DNA from: Phlebopus portentosus
Taxonomy: Eukaryota; Basidiomycota; Agaricomycetes; Boletales; Boletinellaceae
Direction of reading: 5' to 3'
NCBI GenBank assembly: GCA_037892935.1
Contig: JAYXKI010000015.1
Location: 496,001-560,000 of the forward strand
Length of the DNA stretch: 64,000 nucleotides
Positions 21,665 through 33,377 of the stretch are shown piece by piece (position 1 is the stretch's first letter; each line of letters begins with the position of its first letter). The notes under the pieces were generated by a model, which was not told the origin of the DNA, ran no database searches, and saw only the letters and a program-made list of their open reading frames with translations. Made by a program: the position numbers and the translations under genes.

Positions 21665-23008
21665 TGAAACTCCTGTGCACTGTCTGATAGCTGAGGAGTG
21701 TCACAGTTCTTGGGGGCTGTTCGGTAAGATTAAAACGAGTGGGAAAGAGAAGGGTGACTTTGGGGGGAAAACTAGAGAAGCGCTGATGCGTCGATCTGGG
21801 TTCCGGAGCAGTTCCGGAAGGGATGGAGGAGAAATGGGATTGAAGGCTGCTGGATGTATGCGAGAGGGGGGGGGGTTGGATTAAAGGAGATAGGCGAAGA
21901 AGCAAGGCGGGAGAAGTCGAAGCAAGGGGGATCGGCGGTGGCAGTGCGAAGGTAATCGATGTCCTCACAGGTAATCCCTCGATGGATTCGAACCCTGGAG
22001 GCGGAAGACGATGAGATGAAGCTTAGAGAAGGACTTCCCCCAAGCGCTGACGATACGAAGGTGATCCTTTCGAGGATCTGAGATGATATAACGGGTTACG
22101 ACGAGTTACGACGGGTTTCGGTGGGTTATGAAATAAAACGGAGCGATACGACGCGGAACGAAGCGATATGCAAGGGACTCAAGTGAGACCTGGCGTAGAG
22201 GCGTAGGGAGGAGAGATGAGGGCCTCTGACTTCAACACGGGTTGAACTGATCACACTGGGCTTGAGTACGACTGCAGAGCAGGAGACTCGAGGCGTATGA
22301 GACAGAACTATCGTGTATTTTTGGGAGATAGAGTCGAGGAGAGTACAGGAAGAGTCAAATTGGTCTCGACTGTAGCTAAAGTGGGTTCAAGCCTGAGCTA
22401 AACTGTTTTCTGCTAAAACTCTTGGGCTCAAAACTGGGCTCCTACTACAAGTTGCTCGCCTATTTATAACTTTGTCCGAACCTGAGCCATCGGAGCGTCA
22501 GGGAGCATAATGAAAGGAAATCGGAAGTGAAAATCATAAGGGAACGTACGGGAACAAAGTACGAGGTGAGCATATCTGGAAGGTGGCGAGATAATGACCA
22601 TAGAGCATAATACGAAATGTGAGCGCACACGGAATAATGAGCATAAGAATCATAAGGAACAAAACAAAATATGAACGCATATGGGACTCAAAAGGGGAAA
22701 AGCCGGAGTGCGTCGCGTCGCGTCGAAACTTGAGAGGTGTCGGGGGCCGATTGCGGATCCTTCAATTTACCTCTCGTGCCTGGGTTTAGTAAGACGAGCT
22801 AGCTAAGTCAGCCTTTGTAAGTTTTCGACTGGGTGGCTCGAGCGTTCGAAGGTTCTTTCTACACAGCGGTCGAGTGCGAGAGGCTACAGTAGTCCGTTCC
22901 ACTTCGAATCGAATCGATCTGCACTGAGTTCCGCTGTTACGATGCTGATCACCACAGAACACATGTCACGTACACGATCTCAGACCTAGCGTGTCGATGC
23001 TTCTTACA
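21665..23008 (-). repeat. 5' LTR of element A (1344 bp)
   Basis: Same length and ends as 11517-12860. There are scattered transitions between the two (for example TAACGGG versus TAATGGG near 22090/11942). On the minus strand no ATG occurs between about 22300 and the gag frame, consistent with a leader free of upstream AUGs. Confidence 0.9.
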
Positions 23009-23841
23009 ACGTACACTCGCATGTCTGGACTCATCCTCGGCCACCAGTACCTTTGTGCTATCAACTGGATCATCTTTGTCGCTCCTGGATGTCCTGCCAG
23101 GGTCGAGTCATAGTGTTTCTTCATGATGATCTCTCTAACGCTTACTGGTACATATAGCTGACGGCCTTTCTTCCACACGTCTTCTCTCTTCTCAACATTC
23201 TTTAGTCTCACTCCCTCACCCTCCCGTCTCTGCGCTTCCGTGACCTTTTCGATGAGTATGTCTCTTGATGTTTGAACCGTCCCTCTGACCAACCATTCCC
23301 TTTTGATGAAGGTTACATCTTCATTGTCGTGCTCACCCTTATTGTAATCTGCTTGGCGCAACAACAGATCGGCTTTGCCCAATGTCTTCCCCGGCTTGTG
23401 GACTAGTGTGAAGTCGAATTCGGCTAAGTCGAGTCGCCAACGAGCCTGCTGACGATTTAGTTTCTGTGGAGATCGGAAGTACGTCAGGTTTGCGTAGTCC
23501 GTTCATACTTTAAAAGGTTGGCTAGCTCCCTGGAGGTATTGTTGCCATTCCTTGAGGGCTTGAATGATGGTGAGCATCTCTTTGTCATAGATCTCGTAGT
23601 TTCATTCCACCTCTAGGAGGGTCAACGACCGGTAAGCAATCACCTTCCATTTGCCTTCTTGTCTCTGGAGAAGTACTCCTCCTGTTGCAAAGTCAGATGC
23701 ATCAGCTTCCATGCGGAAAGGGTCTTCGTTATTGGGTATCGCTAGTACTGGAGGACTGCTCAAACAACACTTCAACTCTTTGAAAGCTGCCTGCTCCTCT
23801 TCGCCCCACTTCCATTCCACCTTACTTGTCAGCGTAGTCAA
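23009..23841 (-). pseudogene. G1 RNase H and integrase zinc finger
   Basis: RNase H (23841-23602) has FRMEADASDFATGGVLLQRQ. After several stops, 23382-23009 carries the linker and HHCC finger (HYDSTLAGHPGATK...YWWPRMSPDMRVYV). Element A was inserted inside the finger, between its His and Cys pairs; the Cys pair (GCDRCQR) lies on the far side at about 11505-11490. A TGA sits at the junction where an Arg CGA codon is expected. Confidence 0.8.
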
Positions 23842-23844
23842 TGG

Positions 23845-25226
23845 CACAGGGGGCAGAACCTTATTTTATAGGCTCAGAAATTTGATCTAGAATAGGAATG
23901 TAGAATAAAATCTTTTGAAACCTATTTTTAATCATAAAGAATTAGAAATATTTGAGATGCAAAAATAGGATTCAGAAGATTATTTTCTAATTCCTGTATT
24001 TTAAGCATTAAGAATTATAAGTTTTTAAAATTACTTTTTTTTAACTTTTTAAGCCTTGCATATTCCATTGAGTTTTATAAATTCACATAGTATCAAAATA
24101 GATATAAATATTTTATATACTTGATAGTGTTTTCTAGGATAAATTATTTAAAATAAAAATCAGTCTGAAATATGTTTGAGAATATTATAAATAGGAGGAC
24201 TTTAAACTTATAATTTTCTATACTGTTTTTCAAGCAAAGAAATTTTTATAAATATTTTAAATAAAAAAAGCTATAAAATGCATTACTAATTTATAAGTTC
24301 TAAAGGGTTTTGAATATAATACAAAATTATAAATTAAGTCGGCTATAGAATAACATATTTTGCAATCTTTAGAATATACTGTTCTGAAGGCAATAGAATT
24401 TACAATTCTTTAGACATAAGAACTTGTTTTAGATTAATAAATTTTATGCATGTTATAATTTAAAATATGATTTGATATAAAAAATTTAAGTTTTTGAGCT
24501 ATCAAAATAGAAAATGTGCTAGAATTTTATATTTTAGAGTATCCTAAATTATATAAAACCAATTTATGTAGCTCAAAAACTTAAACTTTTTATATCAAAT
24601 CATATTTTAAATTATAACATGCATAAAATTTATTAATCTAAAACAAGTTCTTATGTCTAAAGAATTGTAAATTCTATTGCCTTCAGAACAGTATATTCTA
24701 AAGATTGCAAAATATGTTATTCTATAGCCGACTTAATTTATAATTTTGTATTATATTCAAAACCCTTTAGAACTTATAAATTAGTAATGCATTTTATAGC
24801 TTTTTTTATTTAAAATATTTATAAAAATTTCTTTGCTTGAAAAACAGTATAGAAAATTATAAGTTTAAAGTCCTCCTATTTATAATATTCTCAAACATAT
24901 TTCAGACTGATTTTTATTTTAAATAATTTATCCTAGAAAACACTATCAAGTATATAAAATATTTATATCTATTTTGATACTATGTGAATTTATAAAACTC
25001 AATGGAATATGCAAGGCTTAAAAAGTTAAAATAATAATAATTTTAAAAACTTATAATTCTTAATGCTTAAAATACAGGAATTAGAAAATAATCTTCTGAA
25101 TCCTATTTTTGCATCTCAAATATTTCTAATTCTTTATGATTAAAAATGGGTTTCAAAAGATTTTATTCTACATTCCTATTCTGGATCAAATTTCTGAGCC
25201 TATAAAATAAGTCTCTGCCCCCTGTG
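23845..25226. mobile_element. Long-arm palindromic MITE IR1, CACTA-like ends, TGG TSD (1382 bp)
   Basis: The ends are CACAGGGGGCAG and CTGCCCCCTGTG. The left arm (23845 to 24500) is almost exactly the reverse complement of the right arm (24570 to 25226), leaving a ~69-bp centre, with a few mismatches. It is flanked by TGG on both sides (23842-23844 and 25227-25229). CAC...GTG termini with a 3-bp duplication fit the CACTA/CMC superfamily. The interior is very AT-rich and non-coding. Confidence 0.8.
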
Positions 25227-25233
25227 TGGTTTA

Positions 25234-26314
25234 CAGCTAGTTGCAAAATTGTTGGCAATCATGTGATTTCATCACTTTTCATGTCACAAGAGCCTCAAAA
25301 CACAAATAAAATTATATCTCACCCAAAACTCAACAGTTTCACATCATCTAAGTTGCTAATTTCATCTTTTCAAAAGGACTTTCATTAAGAAACACAGATT
25401 GAGAGAATAGGTAAAAATGTGACCCCAAAATGGCAAGAATATCATTTTTTGCCTCTTCCTTGCATGTGCATTTTTTTCTGTGCTCCATGCTGGTTCAGCA
25501 CCTCCTCAAAGCTGTCCAGAATGATAATATGATTATAATATGAATTTACAGACTGAGTTTGAGTTAAATTGTGCATCAGAATGTACTGCTTTGAGGCATG
25601 CCTGAATTACTCAAAACTCATCATTTACCCCTAGCCTTCCAAGCTCCAGGAAAAATTCTTACAGGCCAGATTGATACATAAAAATTCATTTTGGATATAA
25701 TAGACTAGGTTTGTGTGCTAGCTAGGGCCTCAGCATCCACTGGTGAGCTGGGCTGAGCATAAGGTTCTAGTTGTATGCACTATTCTAGATAGTATCTTCC
25801 CAGCTCACCAGTGGATGCTGAGGCCCTAGCTAGCACACAAACCTAGTCTATTATATCCAAAATGAATTTTTATGCATCAATCTGGCCTGTAAGAATTTTT
25901 CCTGGAGCTTGGGAGGCTAGGGGTAAATGATGAGTTTTGAGTAATTCAGGCATGCCTCAAAGCAGTACATTCTGGTGTATAATTCAACTCAAACTCAGTC
26001 TGTAAATTCATATTATAATCATATTATCATTCTGGACAGCTTTAGGGAGGTGCTGAAAAAAGAAGCACAGAAAAAAATGCACATGCAAGGAAGAGGCAAA
26101 AAATGATATTTTCACCATTTTGGGGTCACATTTTTACCTATTCTCTCAATCTTTGTTTATTAATGAAAGTCCTTTCGAAAAGATGAAATTAGCAACTTAG
26201 ATGATGTGAAACCGTTGAGTTTTGGGTGAGATATGATTTTATTTGTGTTTTGAGGCTCTTGTGACATGAAAAGTGACAAAATCACATGATTGCCAACAAT
26301 TTTGCAACTAGCTG
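25234..26314. mobile_element. Long-arm palindromic MITE IR2, TA-flanked Tc1/mariner-like (1081 bp)
   Basis: The ends read CAGCTAGTTGCAAAATT and its complement, with about 517-bp arms (25234-25752 and 25799-26314) around a ~46-bp centre. Direct TA lies on both sides (25232-25233 and 26315-26316). Deleting IR1 with one TGG and IR2 with one TA rejoins the G1 frame exactly between the RT thumb and the RNase H start, which supports both boundaries. No transposase is encoded. A diverged half copy lies at 53598-53970. Confidence 0.82.
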
Positions 26315-27192
26315 TAACAACCGAACTGTAATCTTTAACGAAGCGCCACAGCCAATTTCCTAGTCCCAGAAATTGTTGCAGTTTGTGGACTTTCTTCGGA
26401 ACTGGCCAGTCCTGTACTGCCGCTGTTTTCTTGGGATCCATTTGAACCTTGCCATTACCAATGATATGTCCGAGGTATTTGACTGTATCTACCTCAAATT
26501 CGCACTTCTGCGGCTTTAGGAAAAGGCCGTTTTGACATAGGATCTCAAAAACTCGCTTGGTCCGCTTCCGATATTCCTTCAGGTCATTCGAGAAGATAAG
26601 GATGTCATCAAGGTAAATGATAACAATACCCTCATAGATTAGCTCTCAAAAGATGTTATTCATAAAACCTTGGAAAGTTGCCAGCGCATTGCATAGTCCA
26701 AAGAACATGACTGTTAGTTCGAATAAGCCTAAGTTCGTCCTGAAAGCTGCTTTCCATTCATCGCCCTCACAAATCTGGATGTTGTAGTAGCCCTAATGAA
26801 CGTTGAGCTTTGTGATGTACTTCGCATCCTTGACCTTGTCGATGAGCTCATTTATCAGTGGCAATGGGTACTTGTTCTTGACCGTTCCTTCTGTTAGGAA
26901 TGCTGTGAACCCCGCAATACCAACTGAGCCAAAAGGCCACAATATCAAGCTTGGCTTGATAACCGGTCCACGGTATATATGCCAGTAATGCTAGTTTCCT
27001 AACACCTTCATTGAGCTTTTGGTAGTCTTGGATTGCTCGTAAGCTCCCATCCTCCTTCTTGATGAAAAAGAAGGGTGATGCCATCGGAGATTTCAACTGT
27101 CGGATGCATCCTGATGCTAAGTTTTCTTTAATAAATTCCTTCATCGCCTCTTGTTCCTTTGGCGACAATGGGTAGACCTTGCAGTCACTAGG
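26315..27192 (-). pseudogene. G1 reverse transcriptase
   Basis: RT blocks in order: [19 protein letters not shown] and [21 protein letters not shown] (27150-26990), the YLDD active site near 26600-26620 (minus), and MDPKKTAAVQDWPVPKKVHKL leading to FLGLGNWLWRF (26441-26330). Stops and shifts break the frame several times (near 26995, 26800 and 26645). The 5' side is truncated by the C1 LTR at 27193. Confidence 0.8.
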
Positions 27193-28787
27193 TGTTAGGA
27201 CCAGCATTTTCGGATGAGGTGGTCAGTCCGAGCGTACCGGAACAAGTCCCTGCTTCCTCCTTCTGACAATAAGTAATTGGAGAGTAGAGTAGCGAAGATT
27301 AGATGTACTACTAAGAAGCGAGCTATAGGCTCAAGCTTGCCTCAGCAGTAGAGCAGAGGTCCAATCAAAGGGGTACAGTTATGATTGACAATACAAAATA
27401 ATTTTGCTGAGGGACAGCACCCCGCTCAGCTGGTGCCTTAAATAAAGTTTCTACTGAATACTACCGACTACCAAATACTACCGACCATGCCTTGCCATTG
27501 GTTGGGACAACATGTTTCAGCTGGTTTCACCACCATTGTCTTGAGTTGGTGGTACCACTGACAACTCTGGTGGCGCTACCGAAACTCCTGGTAGCACCAC
27601 TGACTACTTCCTTCCCTATTAGGCAGGCCCCTATCTTCCTCCGTTCCAAAGAAGCTTCCCCATGCTTCTATCGATCTCCATTCCTATCACATGTTAATCC
27701 TTAATGCCAATCCTCCCACGAGAGACTTCTTTCCTGTGCCGCAATCTCGCTTCGCCGGCGCTCTGTTACTCTGGCCGAGCTTCTGCCATTAGTCTTCCAT
27801 CATGGGGCTGACCGTTATCTCGGGATTCGGGATCGGCAACCCCTGCCGATCTTCGGAGATTAACCTTGGTGGCTGTGTAAACTTGGCAGATACCCTTCTA
27901 TGCCTTGCCGCTATCTCAATGTCGGAGAATTGTAGTCCGGTTCCCAATGTTAACCTGTATCTTCTTCCCAGGTGATTCATCTTGCGCCATTCATCGACTG
28001 TAATAACCCCTTCTTCCGATCGTTCCCATGCTTCTAGCATTCGATCCGTTGCTTCTTTGATAAGACTTTCGACGTCCGATGGTGCCACATAGTATATCGG
28101 CCAATCAACTTCCACTGCAGTGTTTCGACAGAGAGTCTGGTGACGATGCTGATTGATCCAAGCTCTCACGCAGACCTTCAGTGCATAGATATCTCTATCG
28201 GTGAGCCATATCGATACCTCATGATCATATGCGCTCATTCCACAGTTCGGCAATGGTTGGTCAAACGTTTGTTCCGAGGGTCCGGGCTTATGTCGAATTT
28301 TGACATCGGCTGCCTCCCTAGTTACTAAGTGCTCCACGAAGTTCTTGAGGAGCCACTCCGAAAGAACCCAACTCCTTTGGTATGCCAAATAGCAGTTCGT
28401 ACAGACCAGGCTTTCGTGAACAAAGCGTCTAGTTGCACCTCATCGATATCGTCTCTTCTGCAGGAGTTCTATGTATCTTGTGATGTTCCGTTCCTCCATC
28501 TGCACGTAGCTTCGCTCGGGTGGAGGAGTGTGCCCAATATGCATTCCAGCTAGTCCTTCTTGCAAATCATATGGGTCCTCCCTCTTGTTGCGTTCGTCCT
28601 CGTAATATCGTCGATCGGGTTCCTCTTGCGCAGCTTCCTCCACAGGTCCTTGCTGCATTAGTGGGCAAGAATCGCCACCACTATTCTGCCTCTGAAGCTT
28701 TTCGAAATGTTCTTGATCAGGCTGTATAATTCGGTGTGTAAAGTGTCTGATGCTATGCCACATTGTATATCCACAATTTTTGTAACA
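27193..28787 (-). repeat. C1 3' LTR (1595 bp) with broken LTR-ORF
   Basis: TG...CA ends. The LTR-resident ORF of this family survives only in parts: 28388-27789 (199 codons, C-terminal end MMED intact) and a shifted upstream part (28763-28440). The polypurine tract AAGGGGAGGAA lies immediately upstream on the minus strand (about 28789-28799). Confidence 0.85.
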
Positions 28788-29192
28788 TTCCTCCCCTTAA
28801 GATCCACTTCGGACTGCAAGGAGATTGTGGATCCCTTAATTGTGGTAGCCATAATCTTGCTGTTTCGTATATTTGCTTCCTAGATCTGCTCCTTCTCGTG
28901 TACTGGTGGCCCATTCCTCTTGTCTGGAATAACTGTAGCACCGTACATCCAACGTCCTTGTCTCGTTATGTTCCCAGAGACAGACGGTAGTCTCGTGACA
29001 GTTGTTCGATAATTCAAAGCCTCGTTGAGTGTCGGCTTCCAACATACTAGATGCTTCCCAACATGCTAGGAATAGTTTAACGACTTGTTCAGGTCAATAT
29101 GACCTCGATTAGTGTCGGTCCCAACTTACAAGGTATGTCCTAGTATGCTTGAAATAGTTTAACGACTTGTTCAGGTCAATATCCAGGCCTTC
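28788..29192 (-). other. C1 3' untranslated region with polypurine tract and short direct repeats
   Basis: Non-coding between the pol stop and the 3' LTR. It has two copies of a GGAATAGTTTAACGACTTG type block (starting about 29068 and 29150) and one TCTCGTGA word (28990-28997), where C2 has four TCAYGTGA copies. Confidence 0.6.
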
Positions 29193-31253
29193 CTAAGCCT
29201 CACTGCACTCACTATCCGAGGAGTCAGCCCAAAACCAATCCTTATATGAAGGATTCCCTTTCTCGTCCGGCAGATCCCATCTGCGAACCGGCAGCGCTTT
29301 GTTTCGAGTGAATGGCCTTTTTGCAGCTCTCCAATGTCGCTTGTGCCATTCCGAATATCCAAAATCTCGCTGCTTGATACCTGTCTTGCTCTGGTATTTT
29401 CTTCTCTTGATTACCCTCTGATCTATGGACTCTCCCAGTGCCGTCCTCAGGAACTCGTCATCTTCTTTCTTGATGTCGATTACTCTCTGCGTAGAGTCTA
29501 TAATATCCGCGATCTTCTTTCTAGAGGGAAGATCTATCGTGTCCGGCCAATGATTCCTCTCGTGATACTCCCGCAATTTCTCTGGGGCATTGCACAGCCC
29601 TTCCACAGGTTCCCAGGTATTCTCTTCCTCTGGGTAGCTGAGCCATTTAACCTGATACTCCCATCTTCCGTGCCATTTCCTCATATCCCGGATCGCTTCA
29701 ACCTCATACTCGGTTTCTCCAGCGATAACTTCTGGTGGTGGTCTTGTTCTCTGTGCCAGATCTTTCCTTTCTCGATAGGGAATCAATAGTCCTGCATAGA
29801 ACACCGGGTGGATCCTCAACTCCTTCGGGAGATCCAACTTGTAGTTGACTAGCCCATGCTTCGTGATAATCTGATAAGGTCCCAGGTTTCTATCCCCTAG
29901 CTTCCTCGTGGGAACTAGCAAGGTTAGATTCCGACCATCTAACATAACTTTATCGCCAACTTCAAATGATGGCATCGGGCCTCAGTGTCTATCCGCAAAT
30001 CTCTTCATCGCATCTTGTGCCTTCTCCAGCGCCTTCGTTGCTTCTTCTTGATTCTTCTTTCGCATAGCCACATAGTCCTGTGTTCCTCGAATCGGAAGCT
30101 TGAATCCTAATTCCGGCTGAAATCCATACACCAATTCAAATGGTGTCTTGCCTGTACTAGAGTGAGAGCAACTATTGTAGGTGAATTCTGCCATAGGCAG
30201 ATGTTCGTCCCAGTTGTCCTGTTGCAAGCTGGAATAGCAATGTAACAGCTGTTCCATTTCTTGATTTACTCGCTCTGTTTGACCATCTGTTTGTGGATGA
30301 TACGCCGTACTAAGCTTTGTTTCAATCCCGAGGGCCTGGTTCACCTGTTCTGTAAACCGGCTAGTGAATTGAGGTCCCCTATTGCTGATCACTGTCTTCG
30401 GAGTCCCAACTTTACTGTAGACATAATTGATCATCAAGTCCACAGTAGTCTTCGAGTTTGCGTTTACTGTAGTAGGTATAAAAGTTCCCATTTTAGAGAA
30501 CCTGTCTACCACCACTAGTATGGCATTGTTTCCTTTGCTTGTTGTTGGAAGTCCGGTGACATAGTCCATAGTAATCTTGTCATAGGGCCTTGTCGCTATC
30601 TGCAATGGTTGCAGTGGTGGTTGCATCTTTCCTCGTCGCGCTTTCGTCCTCTGGCACACATCGCATGTGCGCACATATTCTTCGACCCATTCCCTCATCT
30701 TCGGCCACCAAACTCTTCTTTCCAGTTTGTCTATAGTCTTCTGTAACCCCGGGTGTCCTGATGCCGGTGCATCATGGCACTGTCGTACAATTTCCTTTTT
30801 AACTTCTTCATCTGGTGGGATAACCAATTTATCATCCTTCCACCAATATCCTTCTTCGAACATTCTGATTGCTGGCTCTTTGGATCGTTCATAGGTGTCT
30901 CGAATCTTCTCTCCCAGTTCAGGACCCCCTGTAAGCTCAAATACCCGTACTGTGCGCATGGGCAGGTCCGATGTTCTGAACAATTGTGGAGGAAGTACGA
31001 CTTGTTCTGGCTGGTCCTCTTGGCCCTGTTCGTAGTCTGGCCTTCTTGATAATGCGTCTGCTCATGAATTCTTGGTTCCAGGTCGATACTCGATTCAAAA
31101 TCAAAATCTGCTGAGAAATGTCACCCATCTTGCTTGGCGGCCACTTAGCTTCCTAGCTCCCATAAAATATCGAAGGTTAGCTTGATCGCTAACCACTCGA
31201 ATCTCATGTTTAGCTCCTTCCAAGTGGTGCCTCCAGTTGCTCAAGGCCTTGAC
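29193..31253 (-). pseudogene. C1 pol part 2: RNase H end, integrase, chromodomain
   Basis: Frames 30983-29982 and 29975-29193 are almost the same protein as in C2. The first has the HHCC finger (HDAPASGHPGLQ...CDVCQRTKA) and the core (MDYVTGLP, ISNRGPQF, DGQTERVNQ); the second Asp of DDE is changed, reading SNRG where C2 has SDRG. The second frame has the chromodomain (EYEVEAIRDM...YQVKWLSYPEEENTWEP). A stop separates them near 29980 and another lies near 31064. It begins exactly where the C2 insertion ends. Confidence 0.85.
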
Positions 31254-32860
31254 TGTTAGGACCAGTATTTTCGGACGAGGTGGTTAGTCCGAGCGTACCG
31301 GAACAAGTCCCTGCTTCCTCCTTCTGACAATGTACAATTGGAGAGTAGAGTAGCGAAGGTTAGATGTACTACTAAGAAGCGAGCTATAGGCTCAAGCTTG
31401 ACCCAGCAGTAGAGCAGAGGTTCAATCAAAGGGGTACAGTTATGATTGAAAGTACAAAATAATTTTGCTGAGGGACAACACCCCGCTCAGCTGGCGCCTT
31501 AAATAAAGTTTCTACTGAATACTACCGACTACCAAATACTACCGACCATGCCTCGCCATTGGTCAGGACAATGTGTTTCAGCTGGTGTCACTACTACTCT
31601 CTTAAGTCTGTAGTACCACTGACAACTCTGGTGGTGCTACCGAAACTCCTGGTTGCACCACCGACTACTTCCTTCCCTATTAGGTAGGCCCTAATTTCCT
31701 TCCGTTCCGAAGAAGCTTTCCCCAGGCTTCTATCGATCTCCGTTCCTATCACATGTTAATCCTTAACGCCAATCCTCCCACGAGAGACTTCTTCCATGTG
31801 CCGCGACCTCGCTTCGCCGGCGCTCCGTTACTCCGGCCGAGCTTCTGCCGTTTAATCTTCCATCATGGGGCTGACCGTTATCTCGGGATTTGGGATCGGC
31901 AACCCCTGCCGATCCTCGGAGATTAACGTTGGCGGCTGTGTAAATTTAGCAGACACCCTTCTGTGCCTAGCCGCGATATCGATGTCGGAGAATTGTAGTC
32001 CGGTACCTGACGTTAACCTGTATCTTCTTCCCAAGTGATTCGTCCCGCGCCATTCGTCGACTGTAATAACCCCTTCTTCCGATCGTTCCCATGCTTCTAG
32101 CATTCGATCCGTTGCTTCTTCGATAAGACTTTCGACGTCCGATGGTGCCCTGTAATAGATTGGCCAATCGACTTCCACTGCAGTGTTTCGACACAAAGTC
32201 TGGTGACGATGCTGATTGATCCAAGCTCTCACGCCAACCTTCAGTGCATAGATATCCCTATCGCCGAGCCATACAGATACCTCGTGGTCGTATGCGCTCA
32301 TTCCGCGGTTCGGTAATGGTTGGTCAAACGTTCGTTCTGAGGGTCCGGGTTTATGCCGAATCTTGACATCGGCTCCTTCCCTAGTTACTAAGCGCTCCAC
32401 GAAGTTCTTGAGGAGCCACTCCGAAAGAACCCAACTCCTTTGGTATGCCAAATAGCAGTTTGTACAGACCAGGCTTTCATGAACAAAGCGTCTGGTTGCA
32501 CTATGTCGATATCGTCTCTTCTGCAGGAGTTCCACGTATCTTGCGATGTTCCGTTCTTCCATGTCCACGTAGCTTCGCTCGGGTGGAGGAGTATGTCCAA
32601 TATGCATTCCAGCTAGTCCTTGCTGTAAATCGTATGGGTCCCTCCCTTTCGTCGCGTTCGTCCTCGTAATATCGTCGATCAGGTTCCTCTTGAATATATT
32701 CCACAGCGACCTCCCCAGGTCCTTGCTGTACTAGTGGGCGAGAATCGCCTCCACTATTCTGTCCTTGAAGCCTTTCGAAATGCTCTTGATTAGGCTGCAT
32801 AATTCGGTGTGTAAAGCGTCTGATACCACGCCGCATTGTATATCCACAATTTTCGTAACA
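31254..32860 (-). repeat. C2 3' LTR (1607 bp)
   Basis: TG...CA ends; starts TGTTACGAAAATTGTGG on the minus strand. It differs from the 5' LTR by a single inserted C (GGGTCCCTCC versus GGGTCCTCC on the plus strand, about 32640). Confidence 0.92.
31852..32836 (-). pseudogene. LTR-resident ORF of C2, 3' LTR copy, frameshifted by one base
   Basis: The same protein as the intact 327-codon ORF at 42957-43940, but the one-base insertion near 32642 splits it into 32836-32501 and 32607-31852. Because the two LTRs are made from one template, the insertion must postdate integration or be a sequencing error. Confidence 0.8.
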
Positions 32861-33377
32861 TTCCTCCCCTTAAGATCCACTTCGGACTGCAAGGAGAGTG
32901 TGGATCCCTTAATTGTGGTAGCCATAATCTTGCTGTTTCATATTGTTGCTTCCTAGACCAGACTCTTCTTGTGTACTAGTGTCTCATTCCTCTTGTCTGG
33001 AATAACTGTAGCACTGTACATCCAGAGTCCTCCGCTCATTATTGATCATGTGACCTGACGCACAACCCATTCGAACAAAAGTGCGGCAGTCATGTGACTT
33101 AAACACTTCCTGTTTGGATGAGAGGGTGGCAGTCACGTGATTGACGCTCAACCTGTTCTCAGAGAAAGGCGGCGGTCACGTGACACTTGCTCAATAACTC
33201 AAAGCCTCGCTGAGTGTCGGCTCCCAACATACTAGATGCTTCCCAACATGCTAGGAATAGTTTAATGACTTATTCAGGTCAAATATGACCTCGATTAGTG
33301 TCGGTCCCAACTTACAAGGTACGTCCCAGTACGCTTGGAATAGTTTAACGACTTGTTCAGGTCAAATATGGGCCTTC
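32861..33377 (-). other. C2 3' untranslated region with polypurine tract
   Basis: The polypurine tract (AAGGGGAGGAA, minus, about 32862-32872) adjoins the 3' LTR. The region also holds the TCAYGTGA array listed separately and two copies of a GGAATAGTTTAAYGACTT block (about 33250 and 33340), each followed by TTCAGGTCAAATATG. Confidence 0.7.
33040..33190. promoter_or_regulatory. Four TCAYGTGA palindromes at about 43-bp spacing (C2)
   Basis: TCATGTGA at 33046 and 33090 and TCACGTGA at 33133 and 33176: spacings 44, 43 and 43 bp. Each sits in a similar GGCAG/GGCGG context, so it is a tandem array of about 43-bp units. TCACGTGA is the core bound by bHLH (Cbf1/USF-type) factors in other eukaryotes; binding here is inference. 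C1 has one degenerate word at this place. Confidence 0.65.

Larger units (their letters stand above)
11517..23008 (-). mobile_element. Complete Ty3/gypsy element A (11.5 kb) with an antisense gene
   Basis: Two 1344-bp LTRs (11517-12860 and 21665-23008) flank 8804 bp. The target duplication is ACGT (11513-11516 and 23009-23012), and removal rejoins the G1 integrase zinc-finger coding sequence, apart from a stop. Minus-strand order: 5' LTR, PBS, gag-protease, frameshift, RT-RNase H-integrase, then a plus-strand gene tail-to-tail with pol, polypurine tract, 3' LTR. The LTRs differ by roughly 2 percent by eye, mostly transitions. pol has two in-frame stops, so the copy is not autonomous. There is no chromodomain; the integrase belongs to a lineage different from G1 and C. 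Confidence 0.9.
9374..27192 (-). mobile_element. Ty3/gypsy chromodomain element G1, heavily nested, 5' part missing
   Basis: Minus-strand order: RT (27192-26315), RNase H and integrase zinc finger (23841-23009), integrase core plus chromodomain (11516-9998, minus a solo LTR), polypurine tract and 3' LTR (9833-9374). Between these pieces lie two inverted-repeat MITEs (23845-25226; 25234-26314), element A (11517-23008) and a solo LTR (9998-10417). Removing the insertions with one TSD copy each brings the conserved RT/RNase H and integrase motifs back into one order. The 5' end, with gag, protease and 5' LTR, is lost where C1's LTR begins at 27193. Several frames carry stops, so it is dead. Confidence 0.85.
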
